Origin: Antitrichia curtipendula
Lineage: Eukaryota; Streptophyta; Bryopsida; Hypnales; Leucodontaceae
DNA: 64,000 nt
Assembly (NCBI GenBank): GCA_951230915.1
Contig: OX579640.1
Coordinates: forward strand, 15,210,981 to 15,274,980
Reading direction: 5' to 3'
The notes below the pieces were generated by a model that was not told the DNA's origin, did not search any database, and worked only from the letters and a program-made list of their open reading frames with translations. This document shows positions 23,140 to 37,400 of the stretch, piece by piece. A program made the translations under genes and the position numbers. Every line of letters starts with the position of its first letter. The stretch's first letter is position 1.

Positions 23140-23575
23140 TACTAAGGTAGTGTGTCGTAAAACCGTCCCTCTCCTTTTCAAATTGCCCCTATTATTAGTT
23201 GGAGGATGGACATGAGGTGATCCTTGAATGGATTACTTTAGCAGTTGAATGAATTGAGGAATTTTTTTTTCTATTGCAAGAGTCAATCAATCAATCATTG
23301 TCTTTGATTTCAGCACATCTCTTTACAAATTGCAAGGTGAAGGATTTGGGGACACGTATGGTCACAAATAGGTGCCTATGCCCCCAAATCTTTGAAAATT
23401 TATAAGTAATTCAAAAAATGCTTGGAAAGATACAAAACCACTTGTGTTAGGGTTTCCACATTTATTTTTTGTTCTCTGAAAAATGATTTTAAAATAACTT
23501 TTGTCCACAGACACCTCTGAAAAAGGCAGACCGACCCTTAAATGATTGCTTTTAGAGCATACTACCATAGTAGAA
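23140..23575. mobile_element. MITE copy 3, related and longer
   Basis: Begins with ACTAAGGTAGTGTG at about 23141 and ends with CATACTACCATAGT near 23560-23572, imperfect inverted repeats related to copies 1 and 2. The right half (23385 onward) shares the AAAATGCTTGGAAAGATAC and TGTGTTAGGGTTTCC blocks with the equivalent part of the other copies. The left half differs, so it may be a recombined or nested copy. Confidence 0.5.
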
Positions 23576-26500
23576 AGTTAAGAGCACCGAAGCTTGGTTC
23601 CAAAGGCTTGTATGGACACGAAGCTATTGGTTGCTCTCACTAGTGTTTTGAGACCAACTTTCTACTCGTGGTGGTGATGAATATAGAGCTTTTGCTTCAA
23701 ATAGTTCATCTTGAAGCAAATGCTAAAACTTATTATTGAGCAAGGATGATCAGAGAATTTGGGGTATTTTAAATCATGTTTGAAATTGATGATCCCAATT
23801 TCGCTTCAAATTAGTTATTACACACCAGAATTATACAAAATTAAACAACTTCAAAATAGGAGGCAATTTGCACCGAGTGGTGGGAGATCAGAAGTTCTTT
23901 TAAAAATAAGAAGTTCCACAAGGTTAGATTTGATTATTAGATCAATCTCACCATTGGGATTAGTGTGTTTCAATTCCATCTTAGAGCTACTAATAAGCTA
24001 TTTTTTTCCCTCTATCTCATAAGGTAGACATGCCAATCACCGGACATTGCATATAACCGGACACCAATCATACAAGAAACGCATAATTTTGTTTATAGCA
24101 CTATTGTGCCAAAGCACAGGCACCGCACACTATGCAGTGAAGGGCTGCAAGCTTTTATTTACTAGATTTTAGGCTTGTTAACTTTAACTTGGAATGAAAT
24201 TTGCAAGAGGGAACCATTTCACGCACCTTTTTTTTTTTTTTGGAAGTATTCTTAACATGGCATTTGACCATCGTGCCAAGTTCCAGACGGCTTGCAAGTT
24301 TCTATAATATTATGAAGAAAGATTTCAATTTCGGCTGTGTGGTGATTAGCACGTCTACCTTACCTACTTCTACTTACCAATTTCTTAAAGAGTAAGAAAA
24401 TCACCTTTATCTCTTATCAAATTTATAAATAATAGACTCTCAACTCAATTCTTCGTGATAAATTTTGCATTGTCAAAGTTTCTGAAAATTTTCCTTTCAC
24501 ACATTCTCAAACTAGTCCAGTACAAGAATCCTGCGGAAGAATTAAAAAAAGAAGTTTCCACTCTTTTCTTTGCACTAGAAATGTCCGCCTTTGGGAGTGT
24601 TTTTTGACGAAGAAAAGGGCCTTGGGTCCTTCCTTTGAGAGGTTCATTAAACCCCTGCATGACTGACTTGCCTGCCTGCCTGAGGGACTTGTTTTTTCTT
24701 GAACCAAATGTCATTGCAAGGGCAAAGTATAGGGCAATGTCCGAACAATAAGGGCCATTGCTTGACGTAACTTGTCGTAGGAAATCAACAAAACTGGATG
24801 AAGATTTGGTGTGTGAATTTGACGTTGGATGTAAAATCTGTAACACCCGATTATGGGGACAACGGCCTAGAAAATACAAATAACATTTCTTGCGAGTGGT
24901 TTACATAAGCTTACCAAAGACCATCAGTCACAAGTAACATGATGCAGATGGGGGGAAGATTGAAACAAAGACTTTGGTAACCTAGTTTCAAACTCCAAAA
25001 ATGAAATTGGAATTCTGAGTGATGTGTAACTTCCTGTATAATTGTATGTGTGAGAGGAGTTGGCCTTGGAGTTGTCATAAGTTAGTAACTCATTCTGTTT
25101 GAAAGGAATCCTCAAGCTTCATCAAGAAAGTCAGGGCATGCCAATATGGTGCAACAAAAGACTATCAAGAGAATTTGTGTGTGTGAGATCAAGAAAATCA
25201 AGAGACTATCAATATGGAGGTTGGTACCAAATTAGCCTGATAGTGTTTCAATTGGCACCCTATTGGCACCCTATTGGCATGCATTGGAGTTTGTGATGTT
25301 GGAAGTTGAAGGCAACTCACTCTCAATTTGCCAACTCATACAAGTTCAATTATATCCACATCCAGGATATGATGAACTGTTTACACCTACATACAATACT
25401 TGTAGAGTACATTACAATATATATTATACATATAAATAAATAACCTTTCCTTACAAAATACCTTGGGCATCCAATTGCCTAATAATGAATGGAACTAAGT
25501 AGAAAATAGATTTGGCAAGAGAAAAATATAGTTCATATCAATTAGGGCAACTTTTTTTATTTTCATCAAATGAATGAGCATAATGTAGTGACACCTATAA
25601 AGGTTCAAATATAGAATTGGTTGTTTCTATGCATTTGAGTATCCAAAATCTATAGGGTTAGAACTCCAATCGACACACTCAATCTCCCACAATGGTTGGA
25701 TGCTATTGTCCATTGAAAACTTTTAGGATTTTATTATTTAAATTTTTTTTGTATTAATTAGGTAGAAAAGGGCTATAATTTCCTTCGAAAATAATGAGGT
25801 ATGTATATTTTTAGTTACCTTTTGCCAAAGCTACTAGGATGGTATGGTGTTTAAAAAGAATTTGGGTGTTAGCATATGTAAAGGATCATGGTATATTTAG
25901 ATCCTACAAAAATTGTCAAAATTTGTCATTTTTAAATGCATTAAGTCGATAGTTGAACAAAAGTTATATTAAAATTCAACAATACTATGTTTTACTATGC
26001 TAATATAAAAATGTGTCCAAAAATATTTAGAAATCTTAATTGCATTGATTGTAAGATTATAGAATTTGAAATTAATAGAAAAATTCTCAATAATAGCCTG
26101 AAAAGATAAACAAACTTTAACTCCTCTTGTAATGAGATTTTTGCACTACACACATCCATATAAAAGACCTTTTCTCATAACTCAATGCGACATTTGTTTG
26201 ATTACAAGTCTATTTTCATTAAAAGCACTCATTTTTACAATTTTTTTCCTATTAGGTGATGGTGCACAAGTTTCACTCCTACTTTGTATGTATAGTACAC
26301 TAATCCCAATCTATTGTAGCCACAAATTACTCACAATATGCCCTATGTAGAGGCTAGAAATTAGTGCAAATTTTTTAATACTTTGTAAACCCTAAACCTC
26401 AAGGTCAAAAACCTAGCTGAAGTTCATGACAAAGTTGCCAAAGCTCCACCACCACTAACTAAATTTGGTGACAACTTTTTTCTTCAAAAAGAAGGAAGTA

Positions 26501-26870
26501 TTACTACCATGATTCAATGACACAAATTCAGTGACACAATTTCCTTGAACATCATATTGACAATGCCCAAATGTACACTCATAGTTAAGGTATCTTCACC
26601 CAAAACTAACACTTTTTTGAGATCCAACATCTCTACACACAAATTAGGAAATAAATCACACCAACATGTTAGTGAATGAAAGTGAAAGTGAATGCAATGG
26701 GTTTGAAAATTTTCAGAGACCATATCAATAAACTAATTTTTTATAAAGTGGAGGTCATAAACCTACTATTGACACTAGACTACATTAGTAATAAGATACA
26801 ATGAGACAAATCAATAATAGCAAAACTTCAATAGAAATCATAACGAAATTGAAATTCACAAAAATGTACA
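23576..26870. other. AT-rich intergenic DNA, no supported gene
   Basis: No confident gene. A minus-strand frame at 24445-24879 is 144 codons long but begins with TTG, has no recognisable domain and no neighbouring exon signals. A small direct repeat of ATTGGCACCCT sits at 25253-25276. The right end, about 26870-27255, is probably the 3'-UTR of NOT1. Confidence 0.4.
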
Positions 26871-27255
26871 GCTGGCCTATCGGCCATTTGGCCGTCATGC
26901 TCTTCCAAGGAAAATTCAAACTGGTACGCTATAAATGAAACAATCAACAATACGACTACGACTAATCCTATCTGCTACGATGGAAGGCTCTGTACAATCC
27001 AAAGCTTCACAACACCTACATAATCAACCCTAAACCACCTTGCGTAAACCTTGAGTACATAAATATTCATCCTCAAACCAGGCTTGCCATTGTGGGAGAT
27101 GAAACTTCAACGACCTTGGGACATACTTTGTCATTTATACTGAAGCGAAAAGAAGTTTCTAACTCTCCACTTAGCCTGAATTAGATTGCCCAGTGCTGCA
27201 GTCAATGTATGTACAGACCTGTTGAAATAGAAACCAGGAACTTGGCTGACATCGA

Positions 27256-30200
27256 TCAGCCCTTTAGGCCATCAGCTGAAAGGCTTCCAGGAAGATCGTC
27301 GTCACTGGGCTTCAGAGCAGGCGTCATACATGAGCGAGCCACGGACTCGAATAGCTTGTCAATCTCTGGCGCACAGCGTGTAAAGCTGTGTGTCCAAAAG
27401 CTGTAGCGCGGGTTCTGAAGCACAAAAATATTCGAATCAGTATTGTAAAAAGAAAACAGGTTATAGCTTGAATTGGATACCCATGCACTCATGCTAAAAT
27501 CAGTTTCCCTTCATTGTTACCGATTGGAGAAGTAATACCTTGATGAGCTCAATGAAGGTGATAAGGAGGCCCCAAGGATGTGGCCGATTGACGATCAGCC
27601 TCTCCAGCAACACACGAGTAATCTGCTCTTGGATGATTTCCTGAATTATAACACAAAGATTCATCGTGAGATTCTACATTGTTCCGTCAGATAAACACAA
27701 TCATAGTGGGTAAGACACAGAGATTAATGGACCGTCAGCCAACGTCACGGTATTTCCTAATGATTCCACAAAATGGCATGCAATACCCGTGATTCACATT
27801 CAGACTGCAGACTATGCGAGAAAAATCTTCAATACACATAACAAAGATTATTGCGGAAGTGGTTTGACTACAATGTTAGAATGCACTTACAGCTGACGCC
27901 TCCGCAAAGAGGAACAAGAGGACGCACGAGAAATAGTAGGTATGATTGTTTGGGTAACGGAGCTGGTTAGCCACAGCATTCAAAAAAAGATATCTCCCTT
28001 CTGTGTCAAGATCATTCACAAGCCGCTGAAAAATATCCATTGGAGCACTGTGGGTAATAGGCTGTGTGAGTGCTGCCAGTTGCTGCGAAGTCTTGCTATG
28101 AAGCTGCTGCACAGCCTTTTCATCGAAAGGTCATAGTCAATAGTTTGAGCGAAGTATAAATTCACGTACAACTGTATCCATTCTAGAAGCTAGAAACAAT
28201 GACCCATGGTTTCACTACACAACACACGAAATCTTTTGAACCAACGCGAGATATCCTCAATTTTCAAGTGAGAACACGAATACTGTCGGCCTGGCTTCAG
28301 GACGATGAAATCTGGAGACAAAAGGTGCAACAGCTATACCTGCATTCCGACGTAAAGCACCAGAGCATTTAGAACAGGCACATTGTAACGAGTGCCAGAA
28401 GCTAGCGCCTCCTGAGGTGACAGACTCAATCGCCCCTTCAAGTCCATGGATGTAAGCGCTGACTGATTCCGATTCTGCTCATGAAAACCTCATATAAGTT
28501 CAGATATCTTTCACGTTCAAGGGCACAATCCCTGTTTCGGTTAGGCGTAGTAAGCATCTTAAGAATCAGAAAAGATTCACTGAACAGTGATACAAAAGGA
28601 CTTTCTAGGAGTATCAAGCACTAGTAGGTTATACACACACATGTGAAAGTAAGTACTCTGACACTGCTGCTTTGTCTAGTCAAGCAAATACAGTACAAAC
28701 CAAGTAATAAATACACCTACAGTCAGATATGCAATGAAAATCCTTCACATGACGGTACATTGGTGAACGAACTTCCATTCACTCCTGGTTACTGGTGACA
28801 ACAGACCCGAAGAAAGAATGGATTCAAGGAGTTTCCGTTACGAGCGACTGTACACACACCTTTATAAAATCATCGACCTCAGTTTTGAGCTGCTTTGCTT
28901 TCAGCGCTGCTTCTACATCTGAAAGAATACGCGGTGATTGAGAAATTTCTGGCAGTAAGTCGACCTGGGACAAACAAACCACCCAATGCCAATTAATAAT
29001 ACAACCAGTAATCACATACGAAACATTTATCAAGAGTAAAACAACAAAACCGGTCCTCTTGAAATTGGGACTGAAAATACAATTGAAACATTCATAGAAG
29101 GTCAAAAGATGGTTCTGATCATAAAGAGATGGTTCCTGAACGAACGTATTCAAGCCAATTATTCGAAATACTCTTCTCAACAACCTTCCAAGACACAAAT
29201 AGAGAGAGACGACAATCATTTATCTATTAACATGTTAGACTAGACAAAGAGTTCCCATGCGTAATGAGCCAGTCATTCTTGAAAATCTTAGAGAGACGCA
29301 CGCTCTACATGAGTCATGTAGTTCTCACCTTAAGATTGGGAGTAAACGGATCAGGAAGACGCATATTGCGGGGAAATGCACTTAGTATCAAGTTCCGCAT
29401 TTGAATACAGGAGGGCGGAATGACGTCACAAAAGCTGAAGTGATGATCACATAAGAACTCCGGGAAATCATGGAGTAGCACAAGAAGGACGCGTAAAGTG
29501 CCCTTGTAAAGCAGTCGCACCTGCCGAAACCAGATTACACATCAATGTAAAGCACAAAGAAATATGCATAATCCTAAACATGTTCACAGATTATAAATGC
29601 ACGTACAGTGCCCTCCCAATAAGACCAATACTCCTCCAATTCCTCGTAGCAGTTTTTTTGGAGGGCACTGTACAAGAGAATATGCATGCTTTAGACGCGT
29701 ATGGGGCAGTGAACTCAAGCAAATGATTACAATGATAATTTTTGGAAGGTAAGCAAGCCATCGATGTTTTTGAAGTACAAGTGAAAATACGCACACAATC
29801 CGAGCACTGACATAAGACATAGGTTCTCAAAAAACATTGGAAACCATGCTGAAGGATAGCAAAATCATGATGCCCAAAAAATGATATCAGAGACGCATCC
29901 TTACAGGTTCACTAAGGTCGGCGCTTCGCAGATATGGTTCCATGAACCTGAAGAGAGCGACTAATAAACGCTGGAATAGTGGCCAACCCTTTTGCGAGTT
30001 GCTCAACAACTTGGGCATGAATGTTCGATGACTAATAAGCTCCAGCCACGCGAAGCTAACAACAAAAGCGAAACATACCATGATCAGAAAACAATGCAAG
30101 GAATTTCTCAAAATGACACATTTCTTTTGATGTACGGAATTCAAGCTAGAAAACAGATCCCCGTGTGTGACAAAGGCAAGCACCTGAAGCCTGGTACATC

Positions 30201-31493
30201 AAGCGGTTGCAATGCCAAAAATGCATAGGCAAATGCGCTCAGAACCTGCAGAATGTGTGTACCAGTATGTCATTGCCAATTCTCATCAGAACTGGGTCTT
30301 ACTCATTGCAATGAAACTTTAAAAGGAACATATTTTCTTCACAAACAAGGAGAGGGCAACGTGAAATTGAACATCATTCCAATACCTGAAAATTACTGAA
30401 ATCCGGGGTGGAATCTGGGGAATTGTAATCCATTAGCCATGTTACAAAAAGACGGAAGTATGGACGGGGATGAAACCCTGCTTTGCGGTCATTGTCCCTT
30501 TTCATCAAACGCACTGTCACGTTCAAGACCTGGCAAAACGACAACAAAAGGGGTTTCATAAGACCTAAGACCTAAGGCAAACAAAACATAATACTTACAT
30601 ATAGGTCATGTGCAAAGACTAGTGAAGAAAACATGCATGGAGTAAAACTTCGGGGTCAAAACTAATCAGATAAGTTGATGCATATACCTTATTGAGGAGG
30701 TTGACCTTGTTCAGTGATGAGTACTGGAGACCAAAACCATGGTATAAGTAAGGAGGAATAATTATTGACAAGCAAACGCAGAAACAGGTGCTAATTATGT
30801 TTTGTAGAACAAAACAATTTCGTTAAAATGAGAGAAACCAACCAAATACAATGGCTCAGCAGTTCCTCACCAATTAGGCTAACTACTAAAACCAGCATGA
30901 GTAGCAGCATAAAATAAAGAACTAAGTACGATTCAGGATCATGTAGTTTGGTAAAAGTGAAGATGCTAACACCATTGCAACACAATCAACAAATTCAAGG
31001 GTACGATATTGATAGGTATGAGATTGAGGAGCTTATACCTTTACCAACAGAACAACAAGCTTTGCAACCATGTCAATTGCCGCAAATGATAGATTCGATG
31101 CCTCTTGCTGCCTGGGCTCTCCTACAGCAGCAGAGGGCCGAGGAGTCTCGGAATTCAAGCAATGATTCTCAGCCAATTCCTATTCAAGCGGTCCAAATAA
31201 ATCATCCCACAAAAACGCTCAATAAGGAAAACAGACGTACTAGCACTGTTGAAATGACTACATGTCAAAAATCAAAGAATTAAACTCAAGAATCATATGA
31301 TCTCAAATCCAATAACGAAGGCAATCAAACGAAAGAATCCTACCAAGAGAATCCGGAAGAAACGATCAGTGATGTCGTCTCCTTTGAGCATGCCAGTGCT
31401 TTGCAGCTGTGATATGTAAATTGCATAAACCTCGTCGTTCGTTCCGCCTGGTGTATTGCAAATACGAGCCCACTCTTGGAAGAAATGTGTTGC
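27256..31493 (-). other. NOT1: NOT1 exons 38-49, C-terminal NOT-module domain
   Basis: Exons 31493-31344, 31179-31039, 30723-30688, 30529-30386, 30245-30184, 30055-29905, 29520-29329, 28964-28860, 28474-28340, 28115-27891, 27640-27539 and 27414-27256. Landmarks are [72 protein letters not shown] and [20 protein letters not shown]. In the family this domain binds the NOT2-NOT3/5 dimer. Exon 40 is a 36-base mini-exon. The exon 47 acceptor (GAAAAG) is weak. Confidence 0.92.
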
Positions 31494-34400
31494 CTAACAT
31501 CAGATACAAAACCACTGTAAATCGACATGCAATGTAATATTTTGCTTGCAATCAAGATTACATAAATAGTCTTGCCTAGTCAATACAAGACTCTGCATCC
31601 AACCCAAACAAAAAGAAGTCCAAACTTCAATCTCATCAAAGTGTGCATAAGTAATAAACAGAGGACTTTTCTGAGACGGTGCGACAACGCCTACATAACT
31701 TACTTGATCTCGAAGTCCAGGAGGATCACCAGCTGCACTTTCACGCATGTTTGACTTGGCATCATTTGGACCAGCAACACGGTCGGATGGTGGTTGCTGG
31801 TGCATATAACAAGAAGATATTAAATAACCTATAGCAATAAATTGTAAAAAGAATTTTCTTCTCATTCTATGTCATGTAAACTCCAAAAAGAAAGACGAAT
31901 AGTAAGTTACAATCACTATTGTTGTATGGATTCTCACTACTAAAACTTTCAAATGAAATTACTAAATCCTAGATGCTGTGTGTAGACAGCAATGGAGCAC
32001 ACCTTTTTCTGTTTCGAAAGCCTGCCTTTATCGTCTTTGCTAGGTGTGCTCTTAGCAATTTCCACCAACTGCTGTAACGACTCGGGAGAACCCGGTCGTG
32101 CAGCCAACTGCAACCCCAAAATTTGGGATCAGATTCGCAACTGACAGATATAATTGGAATGATTTGATTGCAGATTATAACATGTCACAGTTGAACTCCC
32201 AGTGATGGATCAATTTCAGAAGGATAGAACATTACAAATAATCACCTTGTCAAGAGCGTCAATCACATTATAGAACTCTGTGCTGCTGACACCTGCCTCT
32301 TCTATGACACATGTCTTCACAAGATACGCTGCAAAATCAACGGCATCCTCTGCATACCCCAATTGCACTTGTTTAGTCAGAATCTGTTACGGGAGGTTTC
32401 ACCCCCCCAAATGAACATAATACTCTCATTCAGATAGTATAGAGTAAGCTGAAAACTAAACGACGGTGATTAGTACTCTGTTCTAGATAAACAATAGAGT
32501 AGCTGTCATCCCACAAAGGTCAAGGGGGGAAATTTATAAGGGCGTACTATTACGGCCTCCATCGATCCACTTTGCAAGGTGCAGATTGTAGTCAGTCAGA
32601 TTTATTAGCTCAGATCGGATGAGGCCGACAGTAATTTCCCGGTTGAACTTACGGTCCTCATCAGAGTAAACAACCTGAATGTCATTCACCAACTTTTAGT
32701 AGATAAAATTGAACAATTTCCGAAGTCATATATCAATTTCTGAAAGATCTAAACGCCACATAACATGGACAGTAGTTTAAATAAAAACTTCAAAAATTTC
32801 ATATACTCCATTCAAAGATTGCTTAGGAATAATCGCAGTTGAACATCACACGTATGTGTATTGTATTGGACTAACCCAGCTAGTCAATTCCTTGACCACC
32901 CTCTTGCAGACATCACGAATGGATTCCAAAATGCCGAGATGGACTCGCACATGAGCTTGGCTGGTCGTATTTTCATACAGCCGCTTGAAAACCTGAATCC
33001 AGAAAATTACTGAATTGATTAGACAGATCACGCTAGGGGTACAAATGATTAGACAAATCAAGAATAGAGATCAATCTCATGCAATGGCCTCCACAAGTTG
33101 GAAGAAGCGAGTTAACACAAAGTCTTCAAAATTATGTTTCCAACTAACCTTCTGAGCTATCGCTAGCGCTGCCTCGTCCCTACTCACACATTGCATAATG
33201 ATTTCCGGAATCTCATTCATCGCCATCTGCAAAGATGATCCACGACCAAAGAAAATAAGACATGAAGCCATCAAACAGAATCGCTACAGCTTCAAATAAA
33301 GCGAGATTTCACACTCAAACATCAGGTCAGCATTTGCAACTCTTACCCGCACTTCATCGTCGAGCGACAATTGCGACGACGCCCGGGAGAGTGCAAGATC
33401 CAACTGAAAATCCAACCACGAATAATAAGCCATAGATAACAAAAAAATGTTGATAAAGCGCAATTCATATCCTCCAGTATTGTAATTAGCCATGTGGTCT
33501 ACCGAACAGCCATCTACTCTAACCCTGAATAGGTAGGTAACCACTACAGTGTTTGTCTCGACAGAATTCCATAAACATGAGCAACTGTTCAACTTCAATG
33601 ACATTTATAAGTCACAACAGTTCCCAATATCCACTAGTTTCATGTTCTTCTAGTTTTCATGAAATGCAACAGATGAATCCAGATATAATCTACATTAGCA
33701 TTAAACTGCGAAACAAGCGAACACGAACTAGACGCGTTGAATAAGAAATGAATACATCCGACTGCCTCCACAAGAATTGATCGAGCCTACCTTTTGTGCC
33801 GTTGAACTGTACTTTTCCAATGCTTCTCCAGTAATTAGGGATGGGTCCTGTACTGGAAGTCCAACCTGTTCAGCCGGCAACGGTGTTGTTGAAGATTGTG
33901 TGTTACCTAGCATACCCTGAAATTGTCCGCCCAGATGAGAAATAGTGATGCTACACCCAAAGATGCGTTCGAAACTTACTGCACTAAGATTCTTGTAATC
34001 TACTTCACTGATTATAAATATGCAGTTGAAAGGTTCAGGATTCTACCTTCAAAGCAGTTGTGACCTCTACCACAGTGGATTCTGGAAGTGGAGTTGAAGC
34101 ATTTGTATATGATTGGAACAAGAGCGAAGAGTCTTGAGCAGGTCGAGCCTGCCCCTCTACTCCACCACCGGATGTTGTTGAGCTGAATCTGCAACCCAAT
34201 GTAAATAACCATCTCAGAAACCCAATGCAATTAAGGCAGATGTACCGATGACCAGAATTTTAAGTGCGGCAACTGCACTTGGTTCGACTAGATTAAAAGT
34301 GATATTTCATATGGATTAGTGAATAAAATTTAAACTCCAACCCAAGCTGAAGCATAATAGTTGACACTATATTGAATGAGTCACGGATTTCTAACCTAGT

Positions 34401-37400
34401 TGGGTAGAACCTTTTTTTGACATTCAATTTCAGAAAATCCCAAGAATGGACAGTACTCCCACATGACTGTGAAGTGTTTATTTCAAAGTTATGAATTGAC
34501 AATGAAAAGTAAATTTGGATATCATGGGGCATCATTTCAGAGCAACTGTCGATATTAGAAAGGACTATGTTATGGGATCAATTCAAACGTACACTTGGAT
34601 GATAAATCAGTAAGTGTTAAAAGAACAAAGTGCTTTAATGAAACAAACCTTAACGGCGCTGGTTCCCTAATGTCGAGCTCATCAGATGATACATCTGAAA
34701 CTTGAGATGTTGTTCCAGGCGCAGATGGAGATTGAGTTCCAATCAATGAGACGGCGGTTGCACCAGACTCACGACCAGGAACAGGATAAGCACCTCTTGC
34801 TGTAAGACTTGTAATACCCGGCGGGCCTGCACTAGTTGCAGGCGTATGACTTGGTTGATTTTGCCAAGGGAGTCGAGCGAAATCCTATCAACCAGAAAAT
34901 ATTTCTTAGGATTATATACTCAAACTAATCCACATCAGCAAATTGCATGCCAATGAAGAAGTCAACCTGAACAAAAGCTATTGTATTCCGGTATTAAACA
35001 GTACACGCATACGATAAGCACTTTAGATGTAAAGTCTATGACATTGGGTATAGGAGCTCAGTGACGATGAAAACTTGATTTATACAATGCATAATATCCA
35101 TGGGGATCATAAAGACCCGTCAAGTAAGAGAACATGCATATTCAACATACTAAAAATAATTGAAAGAAAGATTTAAGCTGGGAAGCGGAAATAAGAACAC
35201 ATATCCATAAGAAGTATAAGAGAATCTATACAAGCCAATTTGCATACCTCATAAACGCGTGCTTGTGCGCTAGACAATCGGCCTGGTCTAGGGCGCAGCG
35301 CCTCAGGAAGAGGCGTGAGGTTCTGATTCGTGTATATGTATTTCTCGTAGTACGCTGAACCAGTGCGAAGCCTGTCAGCTCTCCGAACTGCCAGTACAGG
35401 AGCGATCACCTCTTCTAAATCCCGCTGTGCCTGTCAAAATTAGAAAGTCACAAACATTACATTAAAGAAAACCTGAATACAGATTAAAGGGAAGCGTAAG
35501 TAGCCTTAATCGAGTAAACTTAAAGACTTCAATAAATGGTATTAGGGTATCTTGAACACCAGATTCTAGAGTCAAGAGAGAAAACATACCTTCTCAGTGG
35601 CAGCTTTCTCAATCACAGCACAACCCAAGTCTAAATTATCATTCGTGACTAAATTCACGGCTTGCTCTAACACATCCTGAGAAATAGCTGTCTGCATTAA
35701 ACTCCTGAGATAATTTGCCATGGCAACTCTCAAGGGTTCCTGCCAGAAAAACAAGAACTGCTATCAGGAGAGAAGAGCGATGCCAAATAATAACAAAAAA
35801 TGACTATAATTCATTCACATTCAAAAGACTGTCGCTTTGTACCGATCCAATTGGTAGATGAAGTGCACAGCCTCAAGTAGCGAACAGCTAGTCAGAACTA
35901 CATTTTCCGAACTGCCAATTTCAAAAAGAGCTCTGAGAAACCTATTGCTATACCTTGCAAGTAACATGAGCCAAACTTCCCGCTAGACTGGCAACCATCA
36001 AATTGGCCGACTGATTTGTGCGACTCTCATCTGCTTCCATTGCATAGTCCTACAAGCAGGTCACAGAAAACCCAAAACAATTCAATAAGACAAGCAAAGG
36101 CAGAGAATTACATTACATGCCACTAAAGATAATACTAATGCTTGCCATTGACAACAATAATAGAACTTATCGCTCGTTGAACAAAACAAAACAAACAGAT
36201 CTACACTACGGTTAGAAACACGAATGAATATTTAGCACTGTCTCAACTACGGTACAATGTTGGGAGAAAGTGGGGGCTGATCTCTCTCCAAAATAACATA
36301 ATCTAACCAATCAATAGAAATACACTAAGTCACACCTTGACAACAAGCTCCCGGGTGGTCATACAAGCAATCGTCACACTTCGATCCACAACAGGAGAAA
36401 TGATTTCTCTAATTGCACGCTCCATAGCCAGAGGCACGAATCTGCAAGCGAAATCAATCCTCAGGTTTCAATATCTTAAGGAAAATGACGCAATGGAACC
36501 ACTATGTAGCAAAATTGAACGCTTATCAAACTAGAACAAATTTACTATCAAACCCCCCTACAGAGTACAGCTTGTTCACATGTAGCAGATTCTGCAAATA
36601 TATGATTCATTTACAAAAAGGTTCAATCATCCAAGCAGACTATTTGAATATAAAATATATGTACCTTGCGAGCTGGAGCTGTTGGCTAAGCCCAGCTAAC
36701 TTTGAATTCAAGACTACATAGGACGTCAAATCAGGAATCGCCATTGACACCTGCGCAGGCGAAAGATCATATCAACCTCATGAATCACAAGCATCTCCAT
36801 AACCAAGACACCATTCTCAGAACCAAATAGTACATCAGCACGACAAATATACCTGACTGGACGAGAACGATGGCTGAGATTGTAAAGACGTCGACGATAC
36901 TTGACCGTTCTGCGTCCGCTCCAGTGCAAGCGATGGTCGTTCTTCCTCGTTTAACTACAAAAATTATAAATAAAAATGAAAATTGAGAAGAGCACTACTA
37001 CTCACCAATTTCACAGGGCTGCTCAAGACAACAAGACACTGACACTTCCAACATCAAATCAGAAGCTTACTGCTACGCTCTTACACAAAGGTGTACACAA
37101 ATAGAAGAAGGCCGGGGTGTGAAATAACAACTCAAATAGAAGAGGGCCAGAGTAAAGTTCACAAACAGAAATATACAAATGCCATTTCAAAACTATAAGG
37201 ACTTACAAATAATTCTGTTGAAGAATATACCAACAAAAGAAGTTTCAAGAAAATAAAATCTAGGGAAGACCAAGTGTAACGACATCTTTGATCACCGAGG
37301 AAAAAAGCCAGATCATAAATCTAAATCCACTGCACCAACTGGAAATTCCACAATCACAACACACGAACCTGTGTATTTACTGACGAAGACAGTGACGTGG

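Noticed and set aside
24445..24879. Minus-strand 144-codon frame
   Set aside because: Starts with TTG, no domain recognised, no splice or promoter context. Kept only as a remark in the spacer entry.
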